Shown here: positions 25,661 to 36,849 of the stretch, one piece after another
How the letters are laid out: each line of letters begins with the position of its first letter
Numbering within the stretch: the first letter of the stretch is position 1
NCBI GenBank assembly: GCA_037043015.1
Contig: CM073324.1
Location: forward strand, 25,374,097 to 25,438,096
DNA from: Bryum argenteum
Lineage: Eukaryota > Streptophyta > Bryopsida > Bryales > Bryaceae
DNA: 64,000 nt
Direction: 5' to 3'
Notes under the pieces: model-generated
Seen by the model: only the letters and a program-made list of their open reading frames with translations
Told to the model about the DNA's origin: nothing
The model's database searches: none
Program-made: the position numbers and the translations under genes

Positions 25661-26392
25661 TTTGCACAAGTGAGTCAAACCAAACCAGTTAGGGATTAAA
25701 CTTCAAATTCTTGTAGCTGTAGCGGCCCTTGCAAGGGCACATGGGTTCCTCCGTCAACTGAAGGAGTGTCGGAGCTTCCGAGGTTGCAGGTGCGATAAGT
25801 GGTTATCAACCCCTGGAACCGACTGGCGGAACTGACAGACGGACGGAGCCCCTCATTTCCGAACATAAAAAAAATATGAAATGGCCTGGGGCCCATGCAA
25901 TGCTCCCAGTACAGTACAGTTGATTTCATCAATCGCCGCGCCGCAGGTCTTCTCCAAATGCGAAAGGGCCGTGCTCTTTTGACGACCATTCCCAGGTCAC
26001 AGCGGCCCACATTCCCCATCAATCGCATACACTTTTGCATGCTCCCGACCCAACAAGGCAAACCTGGCGGAGCAATCAATGTGGTGGATTCCAGAAAGTA
26101 ACAAACTAACAACCCAGCAGAGCAATCATTCAATCTGCGTGTCCCAACCGTCCGAATCTCGCACCATTTATTTGAAAATTAGGGTTAGGGTTTGATCAGA
26201 TTGACCTTTAGAACATGCGAAAGTCCGCTTTTCTACATGCACGCCGAATGGAGTACTAGTGCCGTGTGATCTCATTGTAATTTGCGCGCGAATTCATTTC
26301 GAATCATTCTGGCACGGGTTGTGATGTTTGCAATTTGTGTTAGAAGTGTAAGAATACATTCTTACATCGGCTTATGCAATTTGTGAGCTTAA
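25661..26392. other. GC-richer spacer, no gene recognised
   Basis: A patch with more G and C (25.7-26.15 kb) contains a minus-strand open frame of 145 codons that lacks family features and is probably chance or 3' flank of the coiled-coil gene. A telomere-like TTAGGGTTAGGGTTT lies near 26180. Confidence 0.4.
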
Positions 26393-28435
26393 TTAGTGCG
26401 CGTGTGCATAAACTTCGACAGAGGACGCTTCGCAATGAACATCATTGGAGCTGATCTGGATCCTGCAATGCCGCTGCTTGACACCGGCGATCTGCCACAA
26501 AGCAACATAAAGTGTAAATTTAGGTTTTCTTTGAAGTAAGCAAAGTGGTGAGCATGGAAGGGATACTTGCCATAGTTGAGCAGTCATGGCCTGCAGTTCC
26601 GATTCGAGCTTCCGTGCTCGTTCCTTGTTGGCATCGATTGCCCGCTCTAACGTCTGGAGCTGCCTCTGAGTTGCTTCTACCTGCAATGGACTCGGGTTTT
26701 TAACATTTTGCCAAATGCATTGAGGAACATACACACTCATATTGCACCATGCAAAGCTGACCTCTCTATCTTTGGCGAAGAGCTTCTCCTCCAGTTCTTT
26801 GATGTGTGCTTCCTGGGATTCCAAAGTTTCAGTGAAGTTGCATTCAGTAGCGAAGTCGTCCAGATCGCTTTGCACCTTCGCCAAGTCCACCTCGTGGCTC
26901 TGCCAATATTATCATGAGCATATGGACATGAAGGAGGATGCTGCAACAATTGACTGAGCTCTTTATTAGCTCCTCACCTGGCAAACGTCTCCAATTACTT
27001 CATCACATTCTTGCATCCGGATACGCAATTGTTCCGCAATTTTGAATGCATCCGACAGCGAATCTTCAGACACTTCAGCTCCCCCGATTTTATCTGTTAT
27101 GTTTCTCAAAGCCTGCACATAATTTCCAGCTCAGTTTACGTGCTTTTCTATCATGATACTCATCTATTTGAGGTGGAGAGCTTACTCACCTGAGCAAAGG
27201 AGTCAATCCGATTGGATTTCTCAACAAGTTGAGCGCGATGGTCTTGAAGAGCCTGGCACGCATTTTGCATTTGAATACTATTGTTGGCATCCATAGCAGT
27301 TTCCTTCTCGATTTGTCTCTGCACAAGATTGAGATCGAGCTTTACCTTGTTAATTTTACTTGGTTGAAATGTGTGCAGGTGCTGCAATTGAGTGGATGGG
27401 AAAGTTAGAGTGATACCTGCAGGATGCCAATTTTGCTCTCGAGCTGTTCAGCACGGTTGTGACCGAGTTCGATGGCACTGAGCATTTTCTCCAGTGCCTG
27501 GCTTTCGTCGAGCACGTTGTGGGGATTCTGCTGTGGGTCCTGATTGTTGATGGAGTTGCGAAGGTTGGCTAGCTCCGACGCCATTGTATCCAAACAGTCA
27601 TTGAGCTGGTGCTTCTCCTCGTTTATTCGTTCCATCTCATCTTTCTCTTTGTCGTGTACTGATTGAAGAATGTCCTGATACAAATGGTTCTCACCCTGAT
27701 CGGGATCATTGCACATTGATGACACAGATAAACTCAATTCAACAATCGAGACGATCTCTAAAGGTTGACATCAGTCATTTCGACGACGAGCTCGGATAAG
27801 TACGATGAGATGAAACCAGAATCTACACTACTGAGTAAAATTACTGAGTTTAATAAGTGTCCCTGACACTAATTGTGTGCGTGAGTAACGATTGATATCA
27901 TGGCTAATTTGTGGTAAAAATTTAGTGTATATTTGACGTACATTGACCAAGTGGTGATGTTCACTTGCTTTCTCATATGCTTGGAAAGGACTCTTCACAA
28001 TAAATTTTGACACTATCTATGTGTCTATCGTGAATTTTCTACACTAAACATGGCACTAATTCATTTCGGCAGTGTAATTTGCAACCTCAAGAATCATGTT
28101 ACACTTCACGGAAGAAACTATCTGGATGGAGCACTTATCGATGCTGCCATTGAGAAGCACCTCGTTACGCATGTTCGGCGATCACTTAACATTACAGTAA
28201 GGCAGGGATGTAATTCAACTAAAGGAATTTCTGAACCCCACACTCCAATCAGAAGAGAAAATATGTGCATCGGTTGGTTGAATCGTAACTATTTCAAGGT
28301 CTACAAGCTTCGACAGTCCTGAACAAATATCAAACTCTTGTGAATATGTTGCAAGTGATGTGTGCTGTGAGAGTAACATACCCCAAGCTTTGTGAGTTGC
28401 TCCAAGGTGTCGTCGTCATCTGATTCTTTCGTCAT
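26393..28435 (-). CDS. Coiled-coil protein of unknown function
   Basis: Seven exons (minus) join in phase 0 throughout: 28435-28382, 27695-27417, 27318-27190, 27112-26978, 26899-26762, 26680-26567 and 26491-26393, giving about 315 residues. The second exon could instead begin at 27674, as both CAG acceptors keep the frame. The protein is acidic at its start (MTKESDDDDTLEQLTKLG) and then almost wholly predicted coiled coil, rich in Glu, Gln, Lys and Leu heptads, for example EEKHQLNDCLDTMASEL, ALDQ-type stretches, and LEKMLSAIELGHNRAEQLES. The last 30 residues are non-helical and His/Cys containing. Such proteins are often structural parts of the cytoskeleton, kinetochore or vesicle tethers, but nothing here names a family and I do not assign one. 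The 687-bp first intron is long for this window. Confidence 0.7.
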
Positions 28436-29886
28436 ACTTCTCCGGCACCAGAAAGAATTCAAGGTACGTAGATCAGTTCAAGTTCCGAGATATCCAGACA
28501 TGCGAGACGGTGGAGCTGCTTACGACGAACACGTTGAAAGCATTTAATACGTCTTCAATGCAGATGAGCTTGCCGAGAATTCATGGTTCTCAGCTGCGAG
28601 CACAAGCACATGAAACTCTGGCTTGAGAGATGCGAAGTGCGTATGAGAAACATGAGGCAGTTGTAACCGTTTCTGAAACTTCAGTGTAATGGAATAGCCT
28701 CCTTCGTGGCTGCTATTGCGCGAGCTTAGACTTCTTTTAGATTGTTTAATCACATTGGTAGAGGCTTGCAAATCATGTCGAAGGGCTCTTCTTGCTTGCG
28801 GGATAAGTGGGGTTTATGTTTGCGGCCATAACCATGGTTACTCGATTACGATATTATTCTTGTATATGTACATATTTATGCATGAAATTATACATACTTG
28901 ATTTATTTTATTATTTTATTATTTTATTACTTATGATTATGCATAATTAGTATATTTCACAATCTTTAAAGGTATGATGAAAATATATAAAATATAACGT
29001 ATTCCTTGTGCTTTGGTAATCATGGTGAGCATTTGTGTTCCTAAATTCAATTCCAAATGGATGGAGCACATGTGAATTGGTTCTTGTTTTACGTATTTAG
29101 TACTTGGGAAGTTTGACTTTTATATTATTTGTGATTTTCTCAATGCTTGACTATTGCAATGGCTATGTTAGTGAGCTTCTTTTCAAATGCATGATTGGTG
29201 GTCCTTATACATGGTATACAATACACAATCATACCATACATATTCAATTCATTTTTGATGTATACATTACGTATATAATTTTTATATATTATGTGCTTCA
29301 TACCGATGCTTTACATAAATTGCAATATGTGGTTTTCTACATATTGTTTTGTATATATGGGTTGTCAAATAGGCTTGCAACATACAATTTGTATATACCA
29401 GCACAAAAGATGAGTATGTGTGATCAGCGTTGTTGAAACATCCTAATGGTTGTTTGTATCAAGTGACATTGATATAATAGATATCTATGTTAGGGTATAA
29501 CAATAAAATAACCAACTTCAATGTAAACGGGTTGAAAACTATACAATGGGTTTAACCCATTATTGCCGACATGTGTGTTCGGTGGACACGAGTTTTCTTA
29601 TGTTTTTTTTCTTTGAACAGATTTTGATGAAATTTGGATTTCTTATTTTAGTACCCAACTTTTAAAAGATAAACTCAAATCATGACCTCGTTGTTGTAAT
29701 AAGTTGCACGAACATCCACAATATAACAAAAAGATTATAACAATATTTAAAGTGATTGTATAATAATTATGAAACTTATGAATTTTGAAGGTTGTATTAC
29801 TTAAACATCAAGAAATTCTTGCAAAAAATAGTTTACTTGAATGAGATCGGTCCACATGTGCACTAAGTCAATAGCTTTGCAATGAA
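28436..29886. other. Coiled-coil gene 5' flank and AT-rich spacer
   Basis: 28.44-28.8 kb may hold the 5' UTR and promoter; a 75-codon minus-strand open frame at 28544-28771 has no ATG-to-splice link with the gene. From 28.9 kb on the DNA is extremely AT-rich with TTTTATTA repeats (28903-28930). Nothing else was recognised. Confidence 0.4.
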
Positions 29887-29913
29887 ACACTCAATTAAGC
29901 AATTGTGCACTTG
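29887..29913 (+). repeat. Left inverted terminal repeat of the large transposon
   Basis: ACACTCAATTAAGCAATTGT and the next seven bases match the complement of 47154-47180 with three mismatches. A second GTGCACTT motif follows at about 29925. Confidence 0.5.
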
Positions 29914-30137
29914 TATGTATAAAAGTGCACTTATGTAAGTAATCTTCAATATGCACTTCAAAACCCAAATATATGGCTTGGAGAATGGGTTCTTTGGTAA
30001 AAAATTTCACCAATTGAAAACCATATAGTTTTTGTACAATGATACATGTTAGAGAATAGATTTTACCCAATGTCCTCAAGAATCATTTGTAATATTTGTC
30101 ACTTACTATGGTGAAGTCCTACTTGCAACAGGAGACA

Positions 30138-30225
30138 TAGTACACGGAAAATAATAAACATGATACATTTGTAAGCATACTTAGTACCCCGAAAATAATA
30201 AACATAATACATTTGTAAGCATACT
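30138..30225 (+). repeat. Two-copy tandem repeat of 44 bp
   Basis: The unit from 30138 (TAGTACACGGAAAATAATAA) is repeated at 30182 with three or four substitutions. It sits between the transposon end and the transposase 3' end. Confidence 0.8.
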
Positions 30226-30382
30226 TGTAAATACAAATATTGGTATTACCCCAATCCTTGTAATCATTTCTGACTTTACGTCTACCACTATACCTTCACC
30301 GGATACATTTAACTTGTTTATACATGAACACTTCATATCAATTGTACCATACAACCCACGGTAAATGTACTATGATCATAAC

Positions 30383-33300
30383 CTACTCCTTGGTATTTAA
30401 GGCTGCCTGTAAGCGTTCGTCGTCAATAGCTTCCGTTTGCATGGCTATATATTCCAGAACGTGTGCCTTTGTAGATTGAGGAATACAAACTCTCTTCTCT
30501 ACCTGCACTCCGTGTACTATGCGCTTCTCTGACGTTTGAACGACATTCTCTGATACGGGTTGTTCGTCAAACCATGAAAAAATACACGCCTCCTTCGGTA
30601 CCCAACTGTGCCTCTCACCAGATGGCTCCCACAAGGACTCCATGCAATTCGCATAGCGTTGTCTGGTGGACCCCGGTTCTTTAACAACCCCTTCTCTCAT
30701 AATTGGGCAATACCAACATACTTTTATCTTTAACCTCCATGAGTTTTTTCCCTCTTCAATCACCTTTCCTAGGTAAAAGGGTATGCCTGCTTCTACCTCC
30801 TCTCGAACAACACTCAGTGCAACAAATTGACCAGTATTGATGTCCGTCTCGGGATTAAATGATGGAAACGGATCGCTACTACCTCCTTCTTGGTCTCGTC
30901 CTGAGATTTCTTCGTAGACGCAATGTCGACTAGTTCGTCGTGCAGTATGCACTGCTTGATTTGATGGTCTCTCCCTTCGTGGTCCAAAGTATCCACGAGC
31001 CTCTGCGCTCGGCAGCATGCCCACAATCTGATCAACAACGGTTATCTCGCGAGTTTCAGCAATAGTATTCTCCCTCGGTATCGAAGAGGAGCATCCTGAA
31101 GGTTGGGCGTTGGACTCATAGGATGGCCAAAACGGTAATGACTCGTGATCAGCGTTGCGGTCCTTTTTTGGAAACTCTGCTAAATATTGTTTCAGTCTCT
31201 GTGCCTCATGTTTTGCATCACGGTTGACTTCCACGTATTGCAATCTTTGAATACACCTATCCTTGTACGCAATAAAATCGTCTAACGCCTTGAGCTCCCG
31301 CTCATCCGCTGCATATACAATCGCAAAATCGGGTCGTTCGACCCTATTTGGGATGGATCTCAAAGTTTGATCTCCTCTCTCCGGTCCCCAAGCATCCTTG
31401 CAATAGTGCTTATGTTGGACCTTGACCTTACAAGCACCCTCGCGATTGCTAGAATAGAATCTCATGTGGTGTGGAAATGTAATGCCAACCAATGAATCTG
31501 ATCCCGTCAATAGGTGCGGAGTTACAAACTTCTTCCAATCCCATACATTCTCTAATAGTCGTACGCTTACAAATGCCTCCGTGGGGGACGTTCCCCTTTC
31601 AATGAGAGTAAACATTTCCTTTAAAGAGTTCACGTCCCGACCTCTTCAAGTGTTTGAGATACAACTAAATCGTTGATCGATATCTTCGTGCGTATGACCC
31701 ACGATGAGGAAGGATAGTTCCACTTCCGGAAGAATCCCAATCCAACCAAAGTTGCACACATTGCGAACATATAAATATTTTTGTTTTCGCGTGTGCGATT
31801 GTCCGCTGGATGCGTAATGTTGGTGGCAAGAAACCCTTCCTCCGTAATCGTCCCTATCACATGTAATAATGTGCTCACGACTTGGTTGCTATCATGCTTG
31901 TGGTGAGCTCCAAACCACACATCACAGTACAATCCAATCCCATGCACCAAGGCCCCGCATAGATGGGTTTTCACGAACCGGTGCTCGATATTCTTCACGG
32001 TCTGACGTATTCGGGGTACCATGGTTGTATTCTGATCCATGCCATCTACTATGATACACATGTACATCTCAGGATTGATATAACAAGACCTCTTGAATAT
32101 CCAATAATGTCTACGTTCCTCCATTTGATTGAGCAAATGTAACATGAACACCTGTTTAATCCTTATCTTGGCATCGGCATTGGTTGTCCCTTCCATGGCA
32201 CATTTGTACTCCCAACAATGATAACATTTTGAGAACCTAGAGAATGGGGGTACTTGGACATGGGGATACCTTTGGCGCCACATCCTTCGAAATGAGCTCA
32301 TGGATATGATTTCGCCGTTGCAAATTCTCTTCACCTCCTCGTTCACGTAATTGAATACATCAGATTTGATTGTGTTCATGGGGAGAAGAATAAGCGGCAG
32401 GACCTCGTTGTCACTCTTGCGTCGAATGGATCGGTGGGGTTGAGGACATCCGGCTTCATCCACGAAGCACTTAAAACATGCCTCGGCAGCAGACATTCTA
32501 GTACTCTCTCTGACTGGATCTGAAAGGGTATTACCGTGAACAGCTGTCACCCTACCATATATCAAACAATCTTTTTTCAAGTCCTTGAAACGCCGTTGTG
32601 AATATCCAACCGCTACAGCGTAGCATGCATTGCAAACCTCTTTGCCGTCCAACTTTGTGACAAACTTATCTCTACGGTTTCCATCGGTTTGTGTATAGAA
32701 CGAAACCAACATCTGCCTCACCCATGTACTCCGGATTGAATACTTTGACCCCCATGCATTATACCGCACGTCCAAGATGTACCTTGCCGGAATATCTGTT
32801 AAACAATTTCTCTTGCATCCACCTTTTGCTATTGCATCTTGCACGCTTATCAATGTTACTTTTCCTTGTGCACCATCAGCTGGTCTTCTCTCCCTTGCGA
32901 CTCGCCTTGTCCGATTCTGCATAGAATACCGTCGGCGCGCTTGTCTTACAAATGTCAGCCCATCTACATGTGGTAGATCTCGGATGTTGTTAGAAGGAGG
33001 TTGGGTAAATGGTGAATTTTCATGTACGGGATTTGAAGCTTGACTACTTCTTCGTGATGTCTCATTGGAGCTTGGTGTGTGAAACTCCTCATGGAAATCA
33101 AATATCGGAGTCATCATCGGTACATGTGGCATTTGAGATCCCTGTTCACCTCCTGCGTGTAGAATATTGAAATCCAGAGCCACTACACGTACCAAAGAGC
33201 GGTCCCAACGAATCGTCAGTCCCCTAGACAATCCTAATCGTTCTCCAACTACATCTCCGGTCCAGTGTAATTCATCATCTACGTGAGTGACACGTACTGC

Positions 33301-33573
33301 CACCTCAGAGGGAAACAATCTCATTCCGTTCAATTCCATGCCACTTTTGAATGCATTGTCCATAAACGCCATGCCCACCACCGCTCCCGTACCAGAAAGC
33401 AATTCTACCCTACTATTTTGTTGAGATATACATATCTCATCTAATCCATCATGTAGTTGTCTCGCTCGTGCCGCCCGCAGTAATCGTAAACCTATTGAAC
33501 TATTGAACGAGATATCACCTCCTCCGATGTCTCTGATTGCGAGATGAGTTTCTATTGTATCGTTTTCCATCAT
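30383..33573 (-). CDS. DUF7869-like transposase candidate, frame broken once
   Basis: Two long minus-strand open frames, 33573-31630 (647 codons) and 31633-30383 (416 codons), abut with a frame change and read as one protein of about 1060 residues. No convincing intron joins them. The N-terminal 200 residues are unique. A middle region resembles the DUF7869 group: CNACYAVAVGYSQRRFKDLKK, a VHGNT motif, then CYHCWEYKC followed by a helical stretch and MCIIVDGMDQNTT, HLCGALVHG and a DVWFGAHHKHDSNQVV block. These look like an RNase-H-like catalytic core with acidic residues in IIVDGMD and later. The C-terminal part has GVVKEPGSTRQRY and an aromatic-rich SWVPKEACIFSWFDE, possibly a chromatin-reading or SH3-like fold. 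The promoter side faces the nested insertions. Recent mobility seems possible since only one break is seen. The family assignment is from memory of motif layout. Confidence 0.6.
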
Positions 33574-34980
33574 AGTTGCTATCGCTTGACTATCAACCTG
33601 AAATTCAGAAAATAGTAATAAAAGGGTAAGAATTGGTCAACATGGTAGTATATAAATTATGTAACAAGCTTCATTTTGGACAGACTACCATGTGTTCACC
33701 TTCTACTACAATTCGAGTTTTATTTTACATATATTAGATTTTATGTTAACATTCCATTGTTTGCAGCTTAAAATGGTCACGTGTAGTGCTGGTGATTTAA
33801 TTTTTTATTTGAACTTCTAAGATAGAAAATTTAATTTGTAGATCCATTAGATTTATATAATTGTCACAATGTATGATTGGGCATTAGAAACATATGAATG
33901 TACTTATTTCTACGTACTATTAGAGTATAACAAAATCGCGTCTATTCCACTATCGGATGTTGAATTTCGTACAAAGGTTTCATAATAATATGTCTGAACC
34001 TATACTTTTGATTCTCCCGAACCCCTAAACAACCAAATGGAAGTTCTACAGAACATCTAGTTGTAAAAAATTATACTATATTTATGTGTTTTTTTTAGCA
34101 TATTGAAAACTTTGTGCAAACATTGGAGGTTTAAACATTTTAGGTTTAAATGTTGTCAAATCATGTTTTGTTTTTTTGTGAATCTAAAATATGTTCTACA
34201 AAAAAAATCTAAACGGAAAAAAGGAAGTTTGTATTAAATCTTGTAATAGATTAAACGAAAACAAAAAAAAATTAAGATCTCTATGTTTCATTTGTAAGCG
34301 GCTACCATCCTCCTACATAACCTATTTGGTTTACTTAAAGCCTTGTCCTCATACGCGAAATACCAGATTCACTTGGTCCGGAATTGTTTGTCATACTTCA
34401 ACTATTTAAACATTATAATCTTCATTATGTATTTTGAACAAATTTTATAAGAATTACGGAATACATATTTTATAACACATCTAAGCTTTTCTCCAAACCC
34501 CTTGAGCCTTTGAAGGTGAAGCTCAAACTCCAATAGAATGGTGGTCATAGAGCTAAGTGATTGATACGGTAAAATTTCTTAACCCCAAAACACCCATGCA
34601 TTTTTTGGACCTTCAAAATCAAGATTGTGATTTTTAACCACCTTGTACAAGTTGAGGCATGGTTCACTTTAATTTTTTTTTTAAATTAATCTTTAAGCGT
34701 ACGATCTTGAACCTTACTACCTTCACTCATACCAAGTAACTTTCAACCGTTGGGTTTTTACCAATTGTAAGATCGTAACATTTGAAGTTGAATAAAAAGT
34801 TCGTTGGGGTTTTGAGTGAAAAACATAGTTCTAATGGTGCTAAGGGAGACTTGATTGTTACTCTAACATTCTCCTCATATTTTCTTTCAAGTAGGTATTC
34901 AAGGTTATACGCTCATTCAAAATTTTAGATATTCATTTGGCTTTTTTGACCTTCATGTAAGTTATTTTCCAAAAGAAGGT
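33574..34980. other. AT-rich inner flank of the large transposon
   Basis: Probable 5' region of the transposase gene followed by AT-rich sequence without any recognisable gene. Homopolymeric T and A runs are common. Confidence 0.4.
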
Positions 34981-35030
34981 AAAAGAACAATGTTATAGTA
35001 GAACATGCATTTTATTGAATATATAAAGAA

Positions 35031-35173
35031 GGTGAGGGGTCTTAGGCCTAAGACCCCAAGCTACCTAAAAACCATAATTTTTAAAAAGGGTGAGGGGTCT
35101 TAGGCCTAAGACCCCAATCCACCTAGAAACTCTAATTTTTAAAGAAGGTGAGGGGTCTTAGGCCTAAGACCCC
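35031..35173. repeat. Three perfect palindromes at 58-bp spacing
   Basis: A perfect 22-bp palindrome centred on TTAGGCCTAA, with GGGGTC and GACCCC arms, occurs at 35036-35057, 35094-35115 and 35152-35173. Each is preceded by GGTGA, and the spacers between them (AACCATAATTTTTAAA and similar) are related too. The period is exactly 58 bp. Confidence 0.9.
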
Positions 35174-35439
35174 ATAGCATCGAGTACCTTGTGATTTCTA
35201 ATACGGAGCACTCTTTAGAAACCTTCTCGTCGTACGTGGTTGTGGCACCTGGCAGATTTTCACATCAGATTATTATCAGACCATTATTAGTCCAAATACA
35301 ATATCAGACTAAGTACAATAATTAGTTGTTAGTAGCAATTGGTATGGGAATGACGACTTACCAAGTACAATAGGTATCTCGGCTTCTGTACAGAGAGATA
35401 AGGCGGAGTCTTCTTGAGATGGATAATCAAGGCGCCGTG

Positions 35440-36170
35440 GACAGTGATTCCGTGGTTGACGTTCACTATTGAGCATGCGTGCCTTCGATCTAGCGATGCT
35501 ATTCCGATGCTATTCCACTGTTAGGGTTCGACGCGAGGCTGGTCCGCTGTTAGGGTTTCGAACACCCGCGAAGGTCGAAGGTCGCACTGTGATCTCGCGA
35601 GGCTAGTCCACTGTCAGGGTTTGACACGAGGCTGGGTCGTACTATGATCTCGCGAGGCTAGTCCGCTGTCAGGGTTTGACGCGAGGCTGGTCCGCTGTTA
35701 GGCTGTTAGGGTTTTGAACACGACGACAAGGTGCTCACGTGCTGTGGAAATCCTCACTGAGCTTCAGCTACGACGAACTAGGACCACTCCATTTGACTCG
35801 GTTGAGCCTGCCTCCGACTCGTCTGCTAGCTCCTTCGCAGCGGTGTGCAAATCTGTGGGTGCGTTCAACAGCGTCACATAATATTGTATTGTAAGAGAAG
35901 CAGCAAAACAAGCATGATTTTAACAATCAATGAGCATGAAGCCTAATGGTGTGTTACAATTCGTGCAGTAAAACCTGTGCATTGAAGGAACTTTTGCCCT
36001 TCGACAAGGTCTGTGCTTCAAGGTCTGTGCTTCAACGACAAGGCTGTGCTTCGACGACAAGGCTGTGCTTCGACGACAAGCTCTGAGCTTCGCTAGGGCT
36101 TCAACAACAAGGTCTGAGCTTCGATGACAAGCTCTGAGCTTCGCTAGGGCTTCGACGGCTTGCTAAGGTA
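35440..36170. repeat. GC-rich degenerate tandem-repeat block
   Basis: Two families of short repeats lie side by side. Between 35515 and 35715 units of GCGAGGCTGGTCCGCTGT / CGAGGCTAGTCCACTGTC alternate with TTAGGGTTTCGA-type links. Between 36000 and 36160 units of GCTTCGACGACAAGGCTGT and GACAAGCTCTGAGCTTCGC recur. The base composition is far higher in GC than the surrounding DNA. No coding sequence was recognised. Confidence 0.75.
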
Positions 36171-36171
36171 A

Positions 36172-36193
36172 GAGGTCAGAGGCCTCAGACCTC
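36172..36193. repeat. Near-palindrome related to the 35.0 kb array
   Basis: GAGGTC, GAGGCCTC and GACCTC follow one another with single-base spacers. The same design recurs at 36826-36847; both copies are followed by TCCCCTC. Confidence 0.7.
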
Positions 36194-36482
36194 TCCCCTC
36201 CCTCAGCCACTCTTTTTTCCTGAATAGTATATTTGGAAGTTTAGTTGTGCAAGAATGTCAATATCAGTGGTTCTCTTTTTCACCTCATTCTTGAGGCTTA
36301 TTCATCTCAAGTTACTGCTTTGGTTAAAGATATGACGTACACAAGCTTCCATTCTAAGTTCATGGAGGTGACAATTGATTAAGATGCCTCTTCCTTGCTC
36401 TCACCTCACTATAACTGGATATCCAAGGACATATACAAAATGAAGACATTCGACTATGGAAAATTGGATAATTAATGGGTAG

Positions 36483-36740
36483 GCTGATTTTCCTCAACGA
36501 CTCACTTAGTTTTAATCTACCGCCTTGTTTTATCACCATGGGGGTAAGGATCTCGGTTCTGATTCATGAATTGGCCGAAGAATAGAAATTGAATGTCGAC
36601 CTAGGAAATAAGCTGATTTTCCTCAGCGACTCACTTAGTTTTAATCTACCGCCTTGTTTTATCACCATGGGGGTAAGAATCTCGGTTCTGATTCATGAAT
36701 TGGCCGAAGAATAGAAATTGTATGTCGACCTAGGAAATAA
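36483..36740. repeat. Tandem duplication of a 129-bp unit
   Basis: The unit beginning GCTGATTTTCCTCAACGACT at 36483 is repeated at 36612 with only two or three differences, so the duplication is fairly recent. Confidence 0.9.
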
Positions 36741-36825
36741 GTCGTACTCTTTGTCGAATCATGATGTTTGGAGCTCCTAAATAAATATCGTAATTCATAG
36801 CTAGCTAGGGATTTGACAGCCTTAA

Positions 36826-36847
36826 GAGGTCGGAGGCCTTAGACCTC
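36826..36847. repeat. Second near-palindrome, 654 bp from the first
   Basis: GAGGTCGGAGGCCTTAGACC and two more bases; it is a direct repeat of the motif at 36172 in the same orientation and with the same TCCCCTC follower. The pair may mark the ends of a small inserted unit. Confidence 0.6.
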
Positions 36848-36849
36848 TC

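Noticed and set aside
25696-26133. A 145-codon minus-strand open frame
   Set aside because: No recognisable domain, no splice link to the neighbouring gene, and a GC-rich patch where chance open frames are expected.
28544-28771. Possible extra first exon of the coiled-coil gene
   Set aside because: A good ATG and donor at 28435-28382 already give a start; joining this stretch needs an unsupported intron.
33700-34980. A second LTR or LINE remnant between the transposase gene and the palindrome array
   Set aside because: No reverse transcriptase, integrase or terminal repeat could be recognised in the AT-rich sequence.
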